A DNA stretch of 25,397 nt from positions 129,318-154,714 of the forward strand of contig NW_003151765.1 in assembly GCF_000003605.2 (NCBI RefSeq). Direction: 5' to 3'. The notes below the pieces were generated by a model, which ran no database searches, was not told the origin of the DNA, and worked only from the letters and a program-made list of their open reading frames with translations. The stretch's first letter is position 1, and every line of letters starts with the position of its first letter. The position numbers were made by a program, and so were the translations under genes. This document shows positions 19,070-25,397 of the stretch, in pieces. This stretch comes from Saccoglossus kowalevskii. Its lineage: Eukaryota > Hemichordata > Enteropneusta > Harrimaniidae.

Positions 19070-19075
19070 AATAAA
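19070..19075 (+). terminator. AATAAA polyadenylation signal
   Basis: Lies 44 bases after the TAA of the candidate terminal exon, followed by a second AATAAG. The spacing is normal for a true 3' end. Confidence 0.4.
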
Positions 19076-19462
19076 TAAGACTAAATAATGTACTAGTATC
19101 CATAGTCCCCACTCGAACGTACAGGCAGATCTTGATGTAGCGCCCTCTGGAAACGTATATGAAACGTTCACTATGTAGCAATTTGAATGATAATGGTATC
19201 ACGTGATTCAGTTTTGAGACAGCATAGCAAAGTTGTTTGTCGCCAATGAAATTAATTAGTTACATTTGAGGCGAGGTTTAATGTAACAGTTATTATATAA
19301 AACCATTATAGAGAGTATCGTCGTGTTTGTTTATATCTCTACTCTATGACGGAATCGAGGAAAACCAAGTATATATTTATTGACGCCATTTTGGTTTTTA
19401 CATAACCGAATGCTCTGTTAGGTCGCCTTACAATATATCCTTCGCTTGTGTCTATTAACGGT
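19076..19462. other. Upstream flank of U2 snRNA
   Basis: No gene. A snRNA proximal element would be expected around 19400-19415, but no consensus can be assigned for this unknown species. GATGTAGCGCCCTCTGG near 19132 looks like part of a dispersed repeat. Confidence 0.4.
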
Positions 19463-19653
19463 ATCGCTTCTCGGCCTTTTGGCTAAGATCATGTGTAGTA
19501 TCTGTTCTTATCAGCTTAATATCTGATACGCTGCTCATTGAGTAGCTCGATATTAAACTGATTTTTGGAAACTGGCCATGGAATAGGGGCTTGCTCCGTC
19601 CTGGCCACGGATCGACCCGGTATTGCAGTACTTCCGGGAACGGTCCACCTCCT
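19463..19653 (+). ncRNA. U2 spliceosomal snRNA
   Basis: Begins ATCGCTTCTCGGCCTTTTGG, the invariant U2 5' end. Next come the branch-point recognition sequence GTAGTA (19495-19500), stem IIa (ATCTGTTCTTATCAGCTTAA), the Sm site ATTTTTGG (19561-19568), stem III (AACTGGCCATGG with its partner CCTGGCCACGG) and stem IV (ATCGACCCGGTATTGCAGTA, then CTTCCGGGAACGGT). The length of about 191 bases matches animal U2. Stem IIb is the divergent part (TACGCTGCTCATTGAGTAGC), still able to pair. A 3'-box-like AATAAAAAAATAGATTG follows at 19660-19676, which argues for a functional polymerase II snRNA gene rather than a processed pseudogene. No poly(A) tail or truncation is seen. Confidence 0.96.
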
Positions 19654-19659
19654 TAATCA

Positions 19660-19676
19660 AATAAAAAAATAGATTG
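19660..19676 (+). terminator. snRNA 3'-box-like element
   Basis: AATAAAAAAATAGATTG begins 7 bases after the U2 3' end, similar to the animal 3' box (GTTT-N-AAARNNAGA). The GTTT part is not clear. Confidence 0.4.
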
Positions 19677-20430
19677 AAAATGAATTTCTTGTGACACTTG
19701 TGCAGGTCATATCAATATTTATGCAGTAAGACAACCTACTTCATTCTTAGTTTAGTACCTTGCTCCTTTTTATTAATTTTAATCGTAACTATTTTAATCC
19801 TTTTTGAGGGTTGTATCAATAAAATTATTACATTATGTGTGTTATAAATTGTAAAAGTTTATGTTGAATGATCGATGGATGGCGATTTTACATGTAAAGC
19901 CACTCGTCATTTTGGAGCTTCTAACTGGAGAATACCCATAATGCTCTGCTTCACTATAATGGAGTAATTTTTAATGCATAGTTGGTCAATGATGATTGGA
20001 GGAGACCCGCAAAGAATCGTTGGTAATTTGAGACACTGAATAACTTGTGTGGATTTGAATAACATTTCTTCTTTCAAGAAATTCACTGTAATATCTCAAA
20101 CAAAATTATTGAAATAAGTTCAAAAATGCTCAGCTAACATCATCATTTTAATTTTCATAACTTTTATAGCTAGTGTATCATTTTACCTGGTATGTAATTT
20201 CGCTAATGTTGGAGCCAATTAGGTTTAATTATCAGACGATCAAACCTGGGAATTTACTACTGTCATTTCAAATGGCCTACCCATAGCCTGGAGGGCCGTG
20301 CCCGACCGTGGTCCACCCACAGTCTTCGACCGCCTTTTGTGTCACTCTGAATCATTTAATAATGTATATTGTATATTCCTGGAAAATCGGCGTGGAAAAT
20401 GTATTTCGGGTCAAATTGGGGTCAAAGCAA
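19677..20430. other. No gene seen
   Basis: Mostly AT-rich. CpG content rises after 20280 towards the candidate first exon at 20459. An open frame at 20298-20537 overlaps that exon in another frame and is probably incidental. Confidence 0.4.
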
Positions 20431-20432
20431 TG

Positions 20433-20465
20433 AACATGCGCAGAAGGAAAGTTTCAAAATGGCGT
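20433..20465 (+). promoter_or_regulatory. NRF-1-like and YY1-like promoter motifs
   Basis: CATGCGCAG at 20435-20443 resembles half of an NRF-1 site. AAAATGGCG at 20456-20464 matches the YY1 core AAnATGGCG and also contains the start codon, an arrangement known from short-leader housekeeping promoters. The match is by eye. Confidence 0.35.
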
Positions 20466-20533
20466 CCAGGGAAGGGCGGGGATGCTTTCTGTGCTCGTGT
20501 TGCAAACCACGGGATGACAACACGGAGGAAATG
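20459..20533 (+). CDS. Candidate first coding exon, Cys-rich N-terminus
   Basis: ATG in good context (AAAATGG) opens 25 codons, MASREGRGCFLCSCCKPRDD then NTEEM, ending at donor ATG|GTGAGT in phase 0. The cluster of four cysteines within the first 15 residues could be palmitoylated. The pattern recalls the N-terminus of DAAM formins (basic GRG, aromatic-Cys-Cys, acidic residues, then T), but that is a weak resemblance and the formin domains would lie outside the window. The surrounding DNA has promoter-like CpG content. Confidence 0.45.
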
Positions 20534-22424
20534 GTGAGTACACTAATTATGGATTAACCACACACAATTCTTTTGATGTTACTTGTAGTATTTAAAGTAT
20601 TCTCGGTATGCTTAATTACGCGAACGTCCAAGCGAGCTTTTGATCAGTTCGATTGTGCGGCACATGTATTGTTATTGTTGAGGTTACGAACTGAAAGGGG
20701 CGTGTAACCTTGTGAATCGGTTATCCCTTGGCTCACCGTAGAGGCGTATGTAAACGTACTTTGTTCGCATGTATTATACGCAGTTGTTTAACAAATAACA
20801 GTTGCAGCCAGCCATCGTAGACTACAGTCCTCATAAAATCACGCGTTTCTCAGGCTGTTGAATGTTTTATTAGCTGGCTCTCTCGAAATCGCCTAGCTAC
20901 GGTGATATCTCATTGTTGACTATTTCGCCGTAAAATTGTTGGTTGAAGGAAAATGCCATCAACGCACTGCAATAATCTGAGATCGTATAATTATGGGTAA
21001 TTCCCGGCAAGCAACATTTACACATATAATTTTAATGAATAATTTTATTCAAGATGCGTAAGGCACACATAGTGACTCACATTGACGTTTGTATAAATCT
21101 GAATGGGTAATGAGATATTACCAGCATCGTAGCTAGGCATATATAGGAGGATAGTAAGAGTTACCATTGGATAGTAAGAGGTTGCATTCACCTACTCTCA
21201 TGAAAACTGGACACATGGATATTTTTATATATTTACAGAACACTGTTTTGAATGTTTTTTTGTTACGAATAAAAACAAATCTTTGTATAAGCCATTATCC
21301 TCACCTCTGCTTTAGCATTTGTTTGCTTGACTGATAGAAGCGTGTCTTTTTCTTTGCATTTGGGCCATATGTTATCACATGAATGATTTTATTAACACAA
21401 AATAAAAAAAAGAAATACAGAAGTGGAATGTACACAATTGACATTGAGTATAAAGTCCAATAAAATCATAAACCTTATGAATATAGTAAACATAATACGT
21501 CACTATAAAATATACTATGTTGCAATTTGTTATTACAGAAGTTTAAGTATGGGTTGAATATAAGGCCAATGTGATAGTGACTGTAATATAAGTTCTCTAA
21601 GACGAACAATTTACAATATTGATACTTGTACCATATGTTTTTTGAATTAAAGACTGGTGTGATAAACAAGAGCAGGTGGAGTCTATTATTTAAATGAAGA
21701 CACCCTCACCCACACCACCCACACCAACAGTGACTAAATGCTCCACAAAAACATGAGAAACAGTGATTTATTGCATTATATTTTCAGACATGAATGGCGC
21801 CTCAAAGCCATAAATAAAATAGGAGTTTGCATTTCTCTTTTTCCATACTATGGCAACCATGCATTCCCTGCTCTATGTCTCCTCAGCCCCACACATTCAG
21901 GGCCATGCTTCCCAGCCCCACACCTCTCGGCTAGACCTACACCCAAATCTGTTTCCTAATTGTTCTTAATTTCTGTTTCAAAATGAGGATGTTTCTTGGC
22001 ATTTTCACATTTTGGTTTTAATCAACTTATGAAAGACTTGCATGGCTGTTTAAAACATGCTTTTGCATAAACTTTAGACTAGAATTATCATTAAATCTAA
22101 TGTAAACTAATGTCAAAACCATATTTCACCATGGAGTGAATGAAATTTGCTTACTGAAATGAAGTTGTCATCTTTCCTTTTATATCCAAATTTGCGTTAG
22201 ACCCTTGCAATTTCGATGGAGTTTCTACAATTACTATACCTCCACGGCTCCACCATATTCTTTTTCTTACGCCCTCTGAAAATGCATCATGGTGACATTT
22301 GGCCTGTCCATGTTGTGCTTAATTTTGGCCAAAAATGGATTTTTGTTTTTTTACATGATTTACATTGTGTGTTTGGCATTGAATGCATTTAATAATCATT
22401 AATACTCTCATTTTTAATTAACAG
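20534..22424 (+). other. Putative intron of the right-hand gene
   Basis: Runs from GTGAGTACAC to TTTTTAATTAACAG. A CpG-richer stretch continues to about 20960. A small direct repeat GGATAGTAAGAG occurs at 21147 and 21170, and CAGCCCCACAC twice near 21882 and 21912. No other exon was found. Confidence 0.4.
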
Positions 22425-22481
22425 ACTGTGCTTGGTGCCAACCGAGAAGAACAAGGTAGCCTTCCACAGAAAGATTATGAG
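22425..22481 (+). CDS. Candidate second exon of the same gene
   Basis: A 57-base phase-0 exon between TTAACAG and GAG|GTACAG, encoding TVLGANREEQGSLPQKDYE. It follows the phase-0 first exon without a stop. It is hydrophilic with no domain recognised. Both splice sites are good but not decisive. Confidence 0.4.
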
Positions 22482-23936
22482 GTACAGATGTTATTATTAA
22501 AATGGAGAAGTAAAACTGATTTTTGACCTACTTTTGTATGGTTTAATTTTGTGAGCGCTTTTAATTTAGAATCATGCTTCTGCTATTTGTTTTTCATATT
22601 CCATGGATACTCAAAATGAATTGGAGAAAGGGATGTGTTAATGTGGTGTGCCTTTATTGTTCTCCTTCATTAGCACTGAACAGTGTTCACCTAATCAAAT
22701 TCAGTACTGAGAAATATTATGATTTTATCTTTTAAAACACCAGGTCTATTTGAATACAAAAAAAGGTATGAAAGTGAAAAAAAAATTCTCAGAATGCCTA
22801 ATTTCACTAAAAAATTTTGACTCCAGCCTCACTAAGAAAAGTTTGTAAAATCCATGATAGTAAGAGTCAATTAAAATAATACATACCGTATTTGCTCTAT
22901 TAGCAGCACATACACATGAGATTTGTACATGTGTTGTGTTAAGCATTTTGATCATTATCATTAGTAAACAATTATTATTGCATTATCGTAGTTTTCTTAT
23001 TTTTTGCATAATCGATATATGCACAATTTTTTGCTTTAAACCACATCTATAAATAGACATGTTGTTGACAGAAGTGCGAAAGTGATAGAAAACACCACTT
23101 TATTACGTAGCTCTATAATGTTAACTTTCGGCCAATTAGAGACATTCCCGCCTAGGGTTCAATATCCTACCGAGACTATAAGTAGGACGCGCAACTATTT
23201 CAGCGCTAGTCTTTACCGCGTTGTTGTGTTTTACGCTTGTATCTCTTTTGTTTATGTATTACTAACTTTCTGGTAAGGTCTCTGGTGTATCAGTGCACAT
23301 ACTGTATTGACGTAATAAACTATTCTAGTTTTTATTACTTGCGCATACATTTTCTAGTGATTGATTTGTTTGCATAACCTGGCATTTTTTACTCATTTTG
23401 AATATGGCCCAGTTACGAATCATATACCCACACCATGGTCAAATAAAGTAATATTTTAAGCATTCAGTATACAACCAATACGATTTTTGGTTTATATGCC
23501 CTTTTGTTGGAAATGAGCTACTAATATAGCAAATATGATACATGTCAAATAACTAGTGTCTCTTAAATCATTTGTCTTTTTTTTAGCTTAAACGCATTCC
23601 ATAAAATAAAAATATTTTAATCTGTCCCGACCCAGATTCCACTCATCCAAAGAAAATAGTAGAATTTCATTAAAAGTATTTTATTCAATTTACATGATCA
23701 TGTCCTGTTCCATTTGATATCTACTACACAGAATTTTCAAATATTTCATCTTAAAATGAGTAGTGTAATGTTTGTATCTAAACACTTTATATGTGCAATA
23801 CCATTCGCAGTTATTTCTTTCAGACAGCCCATAGGATACTTCTTCATAAATGTTACAGAAATGGATACCCATGCACACATTCAAGGCACTTTTCATGTCT
23901 GAACAACATACTTTGGGGATTAGTTTTTTTTTTCAG
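22482..23936 (+). other. Putative intron before the microexon
   Basis: AT-rich. Bases 23060-23340 are locally richer in GC and CpG, with a palindromic phrase CCTAC-CGAGACTATAA-GTAGG and AATAAA at 23315; it could be a solo LTR, but no target duplication is visible. Two small open frames there are not convincing. Confidence 0.35.
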
Positions 23937-23948
23937 TTGATGCTGGAG
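23937..23948 (+). CDS. Candidate 12-nt microexon
   Basis: A long pyrimidine tract TTAGTTTTTTTTTTCAG is followed by TTGATGCTGGAG (Leu-Met-Leu-Glu) and donor GTAAAAAG. It is in phase with the preceding candidate exon and would extend it to KDYELMLE. Twelve bases could arise by chance; the strong acceptor is the main support. Confidence 0.25.
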
Positions 23949-25142
23949 GTAAAAAGTTTTTTTTTAAAGATTTGTCATGTTTGAAGTGCATCTCTGATAG
24001 AGATGCACATAACCCAAACATTGTATTAATTTTATGCTGGATATCATTAAAATATGACAATATTTGACCATAGACACACTGTCATTTATATTAAGCAGCT
24101 ATGCACTACTATTGGTAAAAGATCAAATACAGTATCGATAATAAAATTGGAAAGATTTTGCAACCCAAGAGATGGCGTGCTAACGCATGCACCTTGTCCT
24201 ATTGTCATGGAGAATTTATTTTAGTTGGAATTATAGCAGACACTGAATTAAACTGATAAAATAAATCACTATCTCTGTCAATCTCTCTAGGAACATTGCC
24301 AGCATGATGGAAATTAATAACACTCAAAAATAATCAAATGTTCCACTTTTTCAACACAATTTTACTACAATATTTCCATTATTTTTATGTATTTTTCTGA
24401 ATTTTATTATTTTGAACATAATTTCCTATTTAATATATGTTTTAATAAAAATTTGGGAAAAATTAAGAAAAAATATATGGGTTTAAAATTTGTGAATGCT
24501 CAAAGGATTTAAAGGGGATGCTTGAATTGAAATGAAGTTACATGTATATACTTTTGTGATCAAATAATAGTTCTATTCAAATGAAGAACGTAATGATGCA
24601 ATAATTTCCCTTCATAATTTCCTCTACAAATACTAGCCTCATTTAATAATAATAATAATTTGCATAATAATAATAATAATAATAATTATTACATATGTAC
24701 TGCAGTTTATTTTGATTCGTCCCTGAAATCAAAATCAGTATTTCCACAACCCATCTGCAAATGAGGTCTGAGAGCAAACAAAGTAGTCCCTTCAGGAGTA
24801 CAGTTTTTCGAAATAAACAATATTTAGAAGTATGATATTTTCCCCTTGGGGTACATGAATATACTTGCCGAGTGAAATGAAATTTGAACAACAGTAACGG
24901 TACTTTTAGGCAGTCACTTATTTTGGCCCAAATTAATTTGCATATCACCCATGCAATAATGTTTTCGGTATTTTCACGGTCGATATGCAAATGAACATGG
25001 TATTTTCATTGGCTACCGAACTATTTTTATTTTGTAAACACATTTTCGTCTGCTATTTTTATCCAGTTCAAATCGTTCAACAACATTTTTGGCATGTCAG
25101 GTGTACATCACATGGAATACTACTATTGGGAGAACTTAATGT
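23949..25142. other. AT-rich, no gene seen
   Basis: Includes an (AAT)n pair of runs at about 24645-24692. An acceptor-like TCTGTCAATCTCTCTAG at 24274-24290 leads into stops without a donor. Octamer-like ATGCAAAT words near 24757 and 24984 are noted without interpretation. Confidence 0.45.
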
Positions 25143-25298
25143 ATGTTGACCACCTGGAAACTGAGTTTTATAAACCTTGAAGGGCTCTCAGAAGATCCAC
25201 CAGCAGTAAAATCAGCGATTACTATGCAGGCGCAACCATCAGCATCGAGATACCAGGTTTCTGCTGGCGACGTTGCGGCGTTACTCAGTTCCAAATAA
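25143..25298 (+). CDS. Small open frame, possible exon
   Basis: 51 codons from ATG to TAA. The second part, GLSEDPPAVKSAITMQAQPS then ASRYQVSAGDVAALLSSK, has protein-like composition in a GC-richer patch, unlike the AT-rich random frames nearby. It does not join the preceding microexon in phase 0. No family is recognised; it may be part of a dispersed repeat. Confidence 0.15.
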   Translation: MLTTWKLSFINLEGLSEDPPAVKSAITMQAQPSASRYQVSAGDVAALLSSK

Positions 25299-25397
25299 AC
25301 AATACCAACGCCAAAAGAGCAACATTTTAACCGGTAATCAAGACTCAGTCAATCCACGACCAGCAAGCAACATCACACACGAAGTTGTAGCGTGCAG

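Noticed and set aside
23060-23340. Possible solo LTR (TGTTGACAG start, TATAAG, AATAAA, CA-containing end)
   Set aside because: No target-site duplication or matching second LTR could be found; only the local GC and CpG rise supports it.
24291-24330. Possible exon after acceptor TCAATCTCTCTAG
   Set aside because: Reaches a stop after eight codons in the needed phase and has no donor.
1-25397. tRNA genes, CRISPR arrays, bacterial operons or phage-type genes
   Set aside because: No convincing tRNA B-box with acceptor stem, no regularly spaced repeat array and no prokaryotic gene organisation was seen; introns and snRNA show a eukaryotic nuclear genome.

Overview
The window looks like AT-rich nuclear DNA from an invertebrate animal. 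It has GT-AG introns, AATAAA signals, a canonical U2 snRNA gene, decayed non-LTR retrotransposons, several non-autonomous inverted-repeat elements and microsatellites. The gene content (a RHIM-like motif with a TRADD-N domain) would suit a marine invertebrate such as a mollusc, hemichordate or amphioxus. I cannot place the species, and no prokaryotic operon is present.

Layout. Bases 949-1521 (minus) carry an intronless 190-codon ORF with a ParB/sulfiredoxin-like N-terminal half. Bases 2030-4581 (minus) are a broken, 5'-truncated LINE with a nested inverted-repeat insertion. Bases 4582-6967 hold nothing I can support. A foldback repeat lies at 6968-7508. Bases 8093-15085 (plus) hold the main gene, described below. 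A repeat mosaic (16350-16560) and a second broken LINE (16706-18175, minus) follow, then an inverted-repeat element (18211-18397), a candidate terminal exon (18855-19026) and U2 snRNA (19463-19653). At 20459-23948 are three candidate 5' exons of an unidentified gene that leaves the window on the right, including a 12-nt microexon.

Main gene. Five exons join with matching phases at every junction and encode about 545 residues. In order the protein has a very basic N-terminus, a RHIM-like amyloid motif, a TRADD-N-like domain, a short linker and a hydrophobic domain with about six predicted membrane segments. TRADD-N and RHIM are both parts of TNF/TRIF/RIPK-type death and innate-immune signalling in animals. 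The architecture suggests a membrane-anchored adaptor that nucleates signalling assemblies; this is inference from domains. The acceptor of its fourth exon lies inside a perfect 51-bp tandem duplication, so two identical in-frame acceptors exist 17 codons apart.

A 225-base N gap in intron 1 is flanked by near-identical 127/125-bp copies, probably an unmerged assembly overlap.
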